Source: Pseudomonas sp. efr-133-TYG-5 (GTDB taxonomy: Bacteria; Pseudomonadota; Gammaproteobacteria; Pseudomonadales; Pseudomonadaceae). Taken from it: a stretch of DNA of 64,000 nucleotides. Below, piece by piece: positions 54,101 to 61,933 of the stretch. The DNA lies in NCBI RefSeq assembly GCF_030209175.1, contig NZ_JARVSM010000006.1, forward strand, positions 496,001 to 560,000. The letters are read 5' to 3'. Below the pieces are notes generated by a model. The model made no database searches, had not been told where the DNA came from, and saw only the letters and a list, made by a program, of their open reading frames with translations. Within the stretch, counting starts at the first letter, position 1; each line of letters begins with the position of its first letter. The position numbers and the translations under genes are program-made.

Positions 54101-57100
54101 TCCGACGCCGATCTGTACGCCATTCTGCGCAACCGCCAGCATGCGCCGCTGGCCTATCTGTCCTGCGCCGAAGATGCCCTGATCGCCTACGACAGCAGCG
54201 GCACGCAGGCGGAGAACGTCTTGTTGAGCGAGGTGACGCCGACGGCCAAGGGCAGCCGTATGGCCGAGGACCTGGCGCGTGGTGCGATGACGCCGGAGGA
54301 CGTGGTCAAGCAACTGGCCAGCGCCGGCAGCCTGCGGGTGGTGATCGGCAATCCGTTGTGGGGCGCACGCGGCGTGGTGCCGGAATACTGGCAGGCCTTT
54401 GCGCCCGCCAAGGCGTTCCAGACGCCCGAGCAAGTCGCCTTCGGGGCGTTGTTCAGCGATGCCAACGCGGCGGCCAGCGCAGCCCATCAGCGTGTGCAGC
54501 GCTGTGGCCCGCACCAGACCTGCTTTGCCTTCATCCTCAAGCACGTGAGCCGCGACGAGTACGTCGTCAGCGAAACGGTGCCGGTCAGCGCCGAACAACC
54601 GCTGTTCGCCCAGGCCAGCCTGTTCCGCAGCGACGACGGCGGGGCCGTGGAATTTCCGCCGGCGTTCAAGCTGCACGGGTTGTTCTACGCCCGACAGTGG
54701 CTGCCGAAAAAACTCGCCACGGCCGCGCAGTGGCTGGGCCGTCACTTCCTCTCCTCGGAGGAGCTGTACACGGCGTTCTTCGAGGCCCGGCGCCTGCGGC
54801 CCGAAGGTGCCAAGACCGGGCTGCCGGTCTACCTCTCGACCCTCGATCACGCCTTGCTGAAATACCAGGCACCGAACTCGACGACGCTGTTCAACCCGCG
54901 GATCCAGACCTCGGGCGTGGCCGAGGATGTGCACACGCAACTGCGCAGCGGGCAATTGTCGGCGAAGCGATTCGTCACGCAGGTGATCACCCAGAGCTGG
55001 CTGAGCGTGGTGGTCGGCAATGAACTCTGGGGCGAGGCGAGCCCTGCGCGACTGGCGGCGGACTGGAAACCCTATCCGCGCTTCCTGCGCCGCGCGCTGA
55101 CCCCGGCCTACGTTTGTCAGGTCGATGCGATCCGCCACGTCGCACGCCTGCTCGGCGCGGCGCGCGAGCAGATCCACGCCGGCCTGGTGCTCAAGCGTGG
55201 CGACGGCCTGTTCATGGCCACCGAACCGCTGCCGCTGTTCACCGAGGACTTCGATCCGAAGTGGATCCTTCCCGATGAAGATGTCGAGCTGAACCTGCTG
55301 GCACCGGGCTGCAAGATCGTCGGCCGTTATCGCAGCCGCGTGGCCAGCGAACTGCCGTTCCTGCTGCCGAGCCTGGAGCGCCCGGTGTATCGCGATCTGT
55401 TTTCCACCGAGGTGCTGGCCACGGCGCTGACGTCGGATCACTTGTGGACGCACGAATACCTGCTGGGCGCCGAGGGTTCGATCCTCGGCTTCAGCCTGCG
55501 CGATGCCGAGCATGACCTGTTGGCCACGGCGCAGAAGAGCCGTCTGGCTGCCGATGTGGCACTGCTTGAAAGTCAGCTCGCGCCTTCCACGGACGCGGCC
55601 CATGACCCGTGGAGCAACCTGCTCGAACGGCGCATGCGCAATGGCGTCGGTACGCCGACCGAACTGGTCAACCGCTTGATCAGGGTCGGCGCGCTCCACG
55701 TGGTGCAGGGCAGCCGCCTGTGGGGGCAGCCACGCAAGCTGCAACCCGGCTGGCGGCCGCTCCCGCTGGGCTATACGGTCCCCGAGCCGGTGCGGGTCGC
55801 CACGGCTGACCAGGCGTTGAGTCCGGCGTTCTGTCATGCCGACGACGCGGTACGCCATGCCCATGCGCAGGCGGGCGCGCGTGAACACTGGCGCTTCGGT
55901 TTCGTGCTGACGTCTGCGCGCTTCGCACACTCGGTGGTCAGCCTGCCGGTCAGTGCCGATGATGGGAAGTTTCCCTACGAGCGGGTCTTCCTGCGCGGCC
56001 AGCTGCCGACCGGGTACACCCTGCAGGGCCTGTATCTGTGCGCCCCCGCGCGCCAGCCCGAGGAGCTGCCGCAATCGCCGGTGTATCGCAATTTCATTCC
56101 ACCGTCGGTGCTCAGCGCTGCCCAGGCCATGGTCGAGGTGATCGCGGCGCAGCCGGGCGCGCGCTACAAGTCGCTGTACCTGTCCTGCGCCGATGGTGCG
56201 TTGCTCAAGTACGATGCCCGCGAGCGCTGGGCCAGTGATCTGCCCACCCACGCGCAGATGACGGCCTACGTGCAGTCGCTGCAGGGCGCCGGCAATCCTG
56301 CCGAGTACATTCGCAAGGTCGCCGGCAGCGGTGAGTTGCAGGTGCTGGAGCGCAGTGCGACGTGGGCCACGGCAGGACGCGTGGGGGCGGACTGGACGCC
56401 GGGCAAGGTCGCGCCGGCCCCGGCGGCTGACGACGGGCCGCTGGTGCTCGGCCCGCTGTGCGCGCACCCGGACGATGCCGCGCGCTGGATGTGGCAGCGC
56501 GTGCGTCACGCTCGCGACAAGGCCTGGCTCGGCGCGATTGTCCGCGATGCCGGGCAGACCAACTTTGCTGCCACGGAGCCGCTGGATGACAGTGGCCCGA
56601 CGGTGCCGCTCGGGCCGCGCACCGGCACGCCGGCCTACAGCCGACTGTTCGCTGGCGTGCTGGTGCGCGGTGCCCCCAGCCACTCGAAAAAATACCCGCC
56701 CGGCTACACGCTGATGGGCGTGCAGCAGATCTACAAAGTCGACGACACGCCCCAGTCGTTCAGCAGCCCGTTCGAAGCCGCGCTGTACCGCAACTTCGTC
56801 GCCCACGACGAGATCCGCGCCTGCATCGCCTTGCTCGGCAACTACGCCATTGCGGACAGCCGTTACTACCTGACGCCGCGCAACGGCGCGCTGCTGGCCT
56901 ATGCGCCGAGCTATCTGGATGCCGAGAGTACGGTGCTGCTCAATGACTGGAAAGACGTCGAAAATGGCGTTACCCGGTCCAAGCTGACGGCGGTGCTCAA
57001 CACCCTGATCCTCAGCGGCCGCCTGCAGATTCTTGAACCCGACGGCTTCTGGCAGCCGCGCGGGCCGCTCACCGCCAGGCTGTTGCTGGAGATGAGCCGC

Positions 57101-57118
57101 CGCGCGGTCGACGCCTGA
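51158..57118 (+). CDS. Giant nine-module protein with N-terminal JAMM-like (DUF4329-type) signature
   Basis: A 1986-residue protein of unknown function with no signal peptide or membrane helix. It is nine tandem modules of 208-240 residues starting near residues 12, 226, 436, 656, 872, 1093, 1314, 1554 and 1762. Odd modules open with LSPAFxxADDAAR and contain LExxDGRFxATEP; even modules open with VFxDPxxAA and contain LKxxxxxEYVVSEP, so two subtypes alternate. Most modules end with a TLSPxxFVxxVAxxGxLxVLxxxxLW block. Only module 1 keeps Glu38 (EYGG), His91-Ser-His93-Pro and Ser120-x-x-Asp123, a JAB/JAMM-type zinc signature like DUF4329 domains. The start follows a weak ribosome site (GGATGGGTGCGTT). 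Peptidase or isopeptidase activity is inference. Confidence 0.8.
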   Translation: MDNLLNRIELPALGPPFISADDAARFAHEAIGDKRDKEYGGLILQREDGRFVATRPVAGEQMHFDFKKLLAMDAQGNFLHPAGYTCQALYHSHPAGHAEVKKNNPGLSDDQVALVVSFYSEFDKLFMFQHRAFAPAYYLSGSPTSLLKYVPSGSPAELLLALEIAKGRAEGTFTYSEEPIDELAKVGALSLVFPDELWGNRRGQFDGDWAIREPANTLQVATEQPFCSPVFDDPAEALGAIMNAGSAALGFDFMGFVLKASGKDEYVATYPWRDHVALFAALDDYPRREAGGPRLPSGFRLDGIYYVEHVKPGMSAKNQAWLYKHFFSPAALATVIAQSRKDIYLQDPQRGLTVYMRTQGKALLSYTCSGSAAETDLLAGATLQKALKAGTLSPYEFVLQVAAAGRLLVVQPGELWDRAGPVGQDWRPFERIHQSLSPAFVTADDAARWVHYQMRDRRDSDHLGFVLERSDGRFFATAPITASNWAKDWGLPYAGGLSEHYIELPGLRYVAMYKTLADNKEQHRRDKPNWSEDRIDLLTSLPGFATLAALMSGKDPLRVVYNSSAEGSLVKYTCSSSPEERNFGVFLENGLSTGAVIIGLDGFDGTAMQMVKKLVRLGELQVLISSNVWRGSRGKVPGSWIAYQPFTAAAPPEPAFSWVFQDPTTAAQWAHDRMQAKPAVRQLAFLLKSTRSAEYVVSEPLDHDAARGLPLFSPLQVFTVDDAGQPRLPPDLAIHGLCYQALPDKRRITEQPWLYESFLSATDFAQAIGTSRVRKTPGLALYLSTRDGAQLRYAFSGSAQESQLYSVNPHGVVADNGEQAELEAGTLSPEAFVRRVAAAGALTVLRAGRLWDVEGPVGLTWQPFASLAKPQLSPAFLAADDAARYAHERIGTQRDYEFRGCVLEREDGRFVVTEPQVVAQSARFAPGQVYPVDVAGKPILPPGYVLRATYASRLALSLYDPQRMQRHAWNREQASLDAQLFSDADLYAILRNRQHAPLAYLSCAEDALIAYDSSGTQAENVLLSEVTPTAKGSRMAEDLARGAMTPEDVVKQLASAGSLRVVIGNPLWGARGVVPEYWQAFAPAKAFQTPEQVAFGALFSDANAAASAAHQRVQRCGPHQTCFAFILKHVSRDEYVVSETVPVSAEQPLFAQASLFRSDDGGAVEFPPAFKLHGLFYARQWLPKKLATAAQWLGRHFLSSEELYTAFFEARRLRPEGAKTGLPVYLSTLDHALLKYQAPNSTTLFNPRIQTSGVAEDVHTQLRSGQLSAKRFVTQVITQSWLSVVVGNELWGEASPARLAADWKPYPRFLRRALTPAYVCQVDAIRHVARLLGAAREQIHAGLVLKRGDGLFMATEPLPLFTEDFDPKWILPDEDVELNLLAPGCKIVGRYRSRVASELPFLLPSLERPVYRDLFSTEVLATALTSDHLWTHEYLLGAEGSILGFSLRDAEHDLLATAQKSRLAADVALLESQLAPSTDAAHDPWSNLLERRMRNGVGTPTELVNRLIRVGALHVVQGSRLWGQPRKLQPGWRPLPLGYTVPEPVRVATADQALSPAFCHADDAVRHAHAQAGAREHWRFGFVLTSARFAHSVVSLPVSADDGKFPYERVFLRGQLPTGYTLQGLYLCAPARQPEELPQSPVYRNFIPPSVLSAAQAMVEVIAAQPGARYKSLYLSCADGALLKYDARERWASDLPTHAQMTAYVQSLQGAGNPAEYIRKVAGSGELQVLERSATWATAGRVGADWTPGKVAPAPAADDGPLVLGPLCAHPDDAARWMWQRVRHARDKAWLGAIVRDAGQTNFAATEPLDDSGPTVPLGPRTGTPAYSRLFAGVLVRGAPSHSKKYPPGYTLMGVQQIYKVDDTPQSFSSPFEAALYRNFVAHDEIRACIALLGNYAIADSRYYLTPRNGALLAYAPSYLDAESTVLLNDWKDVENGVTRSKLTAVLNTLILSGRLQILEPDGFWQPRGPLTARLLLEMSRRAVDA

Positions 57119-57152
57119 ACCGCAGCACAACAAAGGAAACACAAACGATAAA

Positions 57153-57160
57153 TATGTACC
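57153..57160 (+). promoter_or_regulatory. TATGTACC motif upstream of the second giant modular gene
   Basis: TATGTACC followed by TCTGA lies 72 bp before the start codon, preceded by GATAAA. It suggests the second giant gene has its own promoter of the same class, although the two genes are only 114 bp apart. Confidence 0.45.
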
Positions 57161-57232
57161 TCTGAGTGGCGACGCGGCAGAAACACACTCACTTGATCGT
57201 TTTCCCGATTGTTCGTTAACAGGAAGTTGATC

Positions 57233-60200
57233 ATGAATGATGTTTCAGGCCGACCACCGCGTGCCGCCGTGTCGCCGCCCAGAGGCCGATTGCCGAAGCT
57301 GAGCCAGCCGTTCCTGACCGAGGACGATGCGGCCCGCTGGGTGCATGGGCAGATCCCCGGCACCTCGGGGCTGGAGCACGGCAGTGTGATCCTGCGGTTG
57401 CCGCAGGGAGGTTTTGTCGCCACCCGACCGCAACCCGGAGAAGTGCAGCGCTTTGACCTCAGAACCCTGCTCGACGTCGATGCCCAAGGCAACTACGTGC
57501 ATCCGCCGGGCTATACCTGCGTGGCCAACGTGCATTCGCATCCACCGGCCCACGACATCATCCGCCAGGCCAATCCGGGTCAGGACGAGGCCACCCTCAG
57601 GCTGTTCCTGAATTTTTTTTCCGACATCGATTTCGTCTCCGACGTCAGCGAGCGCGCCTTCTTCGCCAGCGCTTATCTGTCCGGGCCGGACGGCGTGCTG
57701 CTGAAGTATTCGCCCAGCGGCTCGAAGGATGAACTCAGCTACTACAACTGGCTGCGGGCGGGGGCACCGCGGGGCAATCCGATCGCGGTCTACGGGGTGG
57801 AAAATATCATCCGCAAGGTCGCCGCGCTGGGCGAACTCAAGGTCATCGTGTCGAACGCCGACTGGGGCGAGTCGGTCGGCAGGGTGCCGGCGGACTGGCA
57901 GCCGCGCAAGGCCTTCGGCGGCAACGCCGTGCGCGAACTGCCGCCGCTGACTCGCCTGTGCGCCAGTGCCGAGCGGGCGGTGCTGGCCGCGCTGAAAACC
58001 ACGGGCGCGCAGACCTCGGGGCTGATCCTGAAGCATCGTTCGCGCAACGATTACGTCGCCACGTGCGCGCGTCCCGCCGGTCTCGCGGCGTGGCGTCCCG
58101 AGTCGCTGTTCCCGAGCGCGGCCGACGGCCAGGTGCAGTTGCCGCCGGACTATGCGCTGGAAGGCTTCTACTACGCCTCCAGGCCTGACCCGGCGCTGTT
58201 TCCGCCCAGCCAGGCGTGGCTCTACGAAAACTTTTTCACCCCGGCGGAAATGGCCCTGGCGGTCGGCTGCCACGCCCGCAGCAAACACCTGGGCGTCGCG
58301 GGCCGGCCGCTGTCGCTGTACATGCAGGCCCGCGACTTCGCGCTGCTCAAGTACCGCTTCAGCGACTCCGAAGGCGAGAGGGGCTTGAGCCGCGCCAATC
58401 CCGATGGCAGTTTCGCCGACGGTGGTCTGCAGGCCGGGATACAGGCCGGCACCTTGACCCCGCGGCAGTTCGTCGCCCTGCTGGCGCGGGTCGGCCAGCT
58501 GAGCGTGTTGCGCGGTAGCGTACTCTGGGGGCGGATTGGCGAAGTGGGCCCGAGCTGGGTGCCGTACGCCAACTTCGACTGGCCGCCACTGAGCCCGGTG
58601 TTTCTCTCGGCGGACGATGCCGCGCGTTATGTCCACGCACGGATCGACAGCCGCCGCGAACGTCGCTATGCCGGCTACATCTTTCAGCGCAACGACGGGC
58701 GCTTTGTGGCCAGCGAGCCGCGCGAAGGTGGCATCGAACAGTTGGTGCAGGGCGATTTCTATCCACGCGACAACGCCGGACGCGCGGTTTTCCCCGATGG
58801 CCACGGCGCCCAGGCGCGTTACGTGGCCCACCAGGCGCTGTCGATTCTCGACCCGGTGGCCATGCAACGCCTGCACCGCAATCGCGAGGAGGCGCTGCTG
58901 AGCCTGCAGATGCCGAATGTCGAGGAGGTGCGCCAGGTGTTGCTCGACGAGATCACGCTGTACGTCTCCGGGGTGCAGCGCAGTCTGCTGCGCTTCGACG
59001 CGCGAGAGACGCATATCGCCCAGGTCTTGGCGCAAAGCCTGGGTACGGCCAGGCATCCCGGGCCGATGGCCGTGGCCCTTGAGAGCGGCAGCCTGCTGCC
59101 GAGTGCATTCATCCGCGAACAGGCTGCGGGCGGTTACCTGAGCATTGTCAACAACCATGAACGGTGGGGGCCGCGCGGGCAGGTCAGCGCGCTCTGGAGT
59201 CCGCTCAGCGCGCCGTGGCCATGGCGGCGACCCGCGCAGGTGGCGTTCGGCGCGGTGTTTGCCACGGCAGATGCGGCGGCCGAGGATCAGTACGCGCGCG
59301 ACACGCGCCTGCATGACCAGGAGCGGGCGTGGTTCGGCTTCATCCTCAAGCACAACGTGCGCGAAGAGTACGTCGCCAGCGAACTGGTCCCGGTCAGCGA
59401 AGCGCGCAACGATGTGTTCCAGCCACAGAGCCTGTTCGGCGCTACGTCGATGCCACCCTGGTATGGCTACCCCGAAGGTTTCAACCGGCATGCCTTCATC
59501 TACTCGCGGCAGCGGGTCAAACGCCCGACCGAGGGTTCGGCCGCGTGGCTGGCGCGCTACTTCATTCCTCCTCTCGACCTGTTCAACGCGGTATTTTACT
59601 CGCGACGGCGCCAGGTCAGGGAATCGTCGGCGCCGATTCCCGTGTACCTGAGCACCCAGGACGGTGCGCTGTTGAAGTTCGACAACCGCAAGGGCAACAA
59701 GCTGTTCGACAACGCCACGCCACGCATGGGCCTCGAAGATTTCACCAGCGGCCTGAGCAGCGGCATGCTGCAGCCGGCGGATTTCGTCCGCATCGTCGCC
59801 AGCCATGGTGGGCTGCGCGTCATGCGCACCAGCGCCTGCTGGGATCGTCCGTGGCCGGTGGATGCCGACTGGCGGCCATTCCTCAACCTGCCGCGGCGCT
59901 GGCTGAGCCCGGCCTTCATCGCCCAGGACGATGCCGTGGCGTATGTCCGCTCGCGCTTGCCGACGGACGCCAGCAAGTTGGTCGGCGGTGTGGTGCTCAA
60001 GCGCCGCGATGGCTTGTTCCTGGCGACTGACCCGGTTGAAGTACCGCAGGAAGACTTCGACCCGCAGTGGATCTTTCCCGATGAAAGCTTCCAGGCCGGG
60101 CAATACCCCGAGGGGTGTCTGGTGGTGGCGCGCTACCGCACGCGACGGGTCACGGCGCTGCCGCTGGTGCTCTCCGAAATCCAGCGCCAGACGTACCTGA

Positions 60201-61924
60201 ACATGCTCTCGGTCGATACCCTGTACTCGGCCTTGCAGCGTCCACGCGAGTACACGTCGATCAGTGAGTACCTGTTCGCTCCCGACGGCGCGCTGGTGCG
60301 TTACGACGTCGGTTTCCTCAGCCGTTTGCGCGCCGATCTGGCCAATGTCCTGACCGATTTCAAAAGCCTGCCGAGTGACCTCGATGCGGCGAAGATCAAA
60401 CAGCAGATCTACAGCGGCGCGCTGACCCCCGGAGTGTGGATCGATACGCTGGCCCAGAGCGGTTATCTGCAGGTGGTCAGCGGCAGCCGGCTGTGGGGCA
60501 AGCGTGGCACGGTAACGCGCTGGATGCCGTATCCAGTGCTGCCCACGGTTGCAGATGCGCAGCACAAGGCCCTGGCACCGGCCGTCTGCAGCCCGGTGTT
60601 CATTCACCCGGACGCGACCGCGCTGTACATCCACGACGGCACGCGCAGCCCATCGGACATGACCTTCGGCTACCTGCTGTGGAACGCCCGGTCCGGTCTG
60701 TTCATTGCCAGCCTGCCCGTGGCCATCGAGGGCACGAAGATGGCCGTGGAGCAGGTGTTCGCCGACGCGGTGGTGCCTGCCGGTTACGCCGTGCACGGCC
60801 TTTACCTGCGCGCCGCCAGCATGCCGCAGGATGCCGCCGACGAGGACCCGCGGCGGTTCTGCCCGTCGCCGCTGGCGATCAATCAGCTCTGCGCGGCTGC
60901 CGAAACAGCGCAAGGCTACCGGCCGATCTACCTGTCCTGTGCCGACGGTGCGCTGCTGCGGTTCGCCATGGACGCATTCGAGCCCGGCGAGTTTCACGAC
61001 CGGTTCGGCCAGATCGAATTGCGCCGCAACCTGTTCGCCTCGCAGGAGCGGGCACAAGTGGACGAGTTCGAATATCAGCGCCGGCGCATCGATCTGCAGA
61101 GTTATGTGCTGCGCATGGCGCGTGCCGGCAAGCTCGAAGTCATCGTCACCAGCGCCTACTGGTCACGGCGCGGCGTGGTCGATGTGGCCTGGCAGCCGCG
61201 GATGGTCGAGATGTCCGTGCAGATGCCCGCCGACCCGTTGCCGGGGCCGCTCTTTGAGCATGCCGACGATGCCGCGCGCTATGCCCAGCAGAGGGCCGGC
61301 AGCGGTTATGTGCTGGATACCGGGTTCGTCAGCGCGATTCTTGCGCGCACGGCGTCGCTGCTCAATTCGACGTACGGCTTTGTCCCGCTGGAGCCGCTGG
61401 CCTATTCGGCGCTGGGGGAAAATCCGCTGCCGCGGATCCTACGTCATGTCGGCGACGCCGCGACCGGCTCGGGCAAACTGCCGCGCGACTTCATCCTGGT
61501 GGCGACCCATCAGATGTACCTGTCGGGCAATAACCTGCTGGTGGTGGATACCGATCAGGTCTATGCCAATTTCGCCGCACCGGGGCAGATGTATGCACAG
61601 ACCCATGCGCTGGTCAGCCAGGGCTTCAAGGTCAAGGATTACTACTACTCGACGCCGCACGGAGTGCTGATCCGCTACAGCCCGACCTACACCCAGGCCG
61701 AGCAGGCCTTGCTGCGTACCCGGCCGGCGCAGTTCATCGATGGCAAGTGGCAGGCAGGGCTGGCCCCGAGCGACTTCATTTCGCGGCTGATCGACCTCGG
61801 CGATTTCCGCGTGCTGATCGCCGGGCATTACTGGCTCCAGGCCGGGCGCATGGGCACGCGCTGGCGCGAGCGTCGGCGGCAGGCGATTGCGACGGGCATC
61901 GTGCGCAATCGTGAAGAACTGTGA
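57233..61924 (+). CDS. Giant seven-module paralogue with N-terminal JAMM-like signature
   Basis: A 1563-residue paralogue of the preceding protein. Modules of 214-227 residues start near residues 23, 239, 453, 670, 891, 1118 and 1337. By content they match modules 1, 4, 5, 6, 7, 8 and 9 of the longer protein: its VAFGAVF module matches VAFGALF, and its module with LDPVAMQRLHRNREEA matches LYDPQRMQRHAWNREQA. Module 1 keeps Glu48 (LEHGS), His101-Ser-His103-Pro and Ser130-x-x-Asp133; His103 to Asp133 is 30 residues, exactly as in the paralogue. No signal peptide. ATG 57233 follows AGGAAGTTGATC. It ends 9 bp before a convergent gene with no clear terminator. Confidence 0.8.
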   Translation: MNDVSGRPPRAAVSPPRGRLPKLSQPFLTEDDAARWVHGQIPGTSGLEHGSVILRLPQGGFVATRPQPGEVQRFDLRTLLDVDAQGNYVHPPGYTCVANVHSHPPAHDIIRQANPGQDEATLRLFLNFFSDIDFVSDVSERAFFASAYLSGPDGVLLKYSPSGSKDELSYYNWLRAGAPRGNPIAVYGVENIIRKVAALGELKVIVSNADWGESVGRVPADWQPRKAFGGNAVRELPPLTRLCASAERAVLAALKTTGAQTSGLILKHRSRNDYVATCARPAGLAAWRPESLFPSAADGQVQLPPDYALEGFYYASRPDPALFPPSQAWLYENFFTPAEMALAVGCHARSKHLGVAGRPLSLYMQARDFALLKYRFSDSEGERGLSRANPDGSFADGGLQAGIQAGTLTPRQFVALLARVGQLSVLRGSVLWGRIGEVGPSWVPYANFDWPPLSPVFLSADDAARYVHARIDSRRERRYAGYIFQRNDGRFVASEPREGGIEQLVQGDFYPRDNAGRAVFPDGHGAQARYVAHQALSILDPVAMQRLHRNREEALLSLQMPNVEEVRQVLLDEITLYVSGVQRSLLRFDARETHIAQVLAQSLGTARHPGPMAVALESGSLLPSAFIREQAAGGYLSIVNNHERWGPRGQVSALWSPLSAPWPWRRPAQVAFGAVFATADAAAEDQYARDTRLHDQERAWFGFILKHNVREEYVASELVPVSEARNDVFQPQSLFGATSMPPWYGYPEGFNRHAFIYSRQRVKRPTEGSAAWLARYFIPPLDLFNAVFYSRRRQVRESSAPIPVYLSTQDGALLKFDNRKGNKLFDNATPRMGLEDFTSGLSSGMLQPADFVRIVASHGGLRVMRTSACWDRPWPVDADWRPFLNLPRRWLSPAFIAQDDAVAYVRSRLPTDASKLVGGVVLKRRDGLFLATDPVEVPQEDFDPQWIFPDESFQAGQYPEGCLVVARYRTRRVTALPLVLSEIQRQTYLNMLSVDTLYSALQRPREYTSISEYLFAPDGALVRYDVGFLSRLRADLANVLTDFKSLPSDLDAAKIKQQIYSGALTPGVWIDTLAQSGYLQVVSGSRLWGKRGTVTRWMPYPVLPTVADAQHKALAPAVCSPVFIHPDATALYIHDGTRSPSDMTFGYLLWNARSGLFIASLPVAIEGTKMAVEQVFADAVVPAGYAVHGLYLRAASMPQDAADEDPRRFCPSPLAINQLCAAAETAQGYRPIYLSCADGALLRFAMDAFEPGEFHDRFGQIELRRNLFASQERAQVDEFEYQRRRIDLQSYVLRMARAGKLEVIVTSAYWSRRGVVDVAWQPRMVEMSVQMPADPLPGPLFEHADDAARYAQQRAGSGYVLDTGFVSAILARTASLLNSTYGFVPLEPLAYSALGENPLPRILRHVGDAATGSGKLPRDFILVATHQMYLSGNNLLVVDTDQVYANFAAPGQMYAQTHALVSQGFKVKDYYYSTPHGVLIRYSPTYTQAEQALLRTRPAQFIDGKWQAGLAPSDFISRLIDLGDFRVLIAGHYWLQAGRMGTRWRERRRQAIATGIVRNREEL

Positions 61925-61933
61925 GGCGCCGGG

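Noticed and set aside
52859..57142. A 1427-codon open frame on the minus strand opposite the first giant modular gene, and a similar 1270-codon frame at 57245-61057.
   Set aside because: They mirror the plus-strand genes in high-GC DNA, show no family motif or module pattern, and have no ribosome site. The plus-strand proteins have clear repeated modules.
51158..61924. Rhs/polymorphic toxin or non-ribosomal peptide synthetase.
   Set aside because: No YD repeats, no PAAR or VgrG domain, no carrier-protein or adenylation motifs, and no small immunity gene downstream; the repeat unit is a 220-residue domain of one family.
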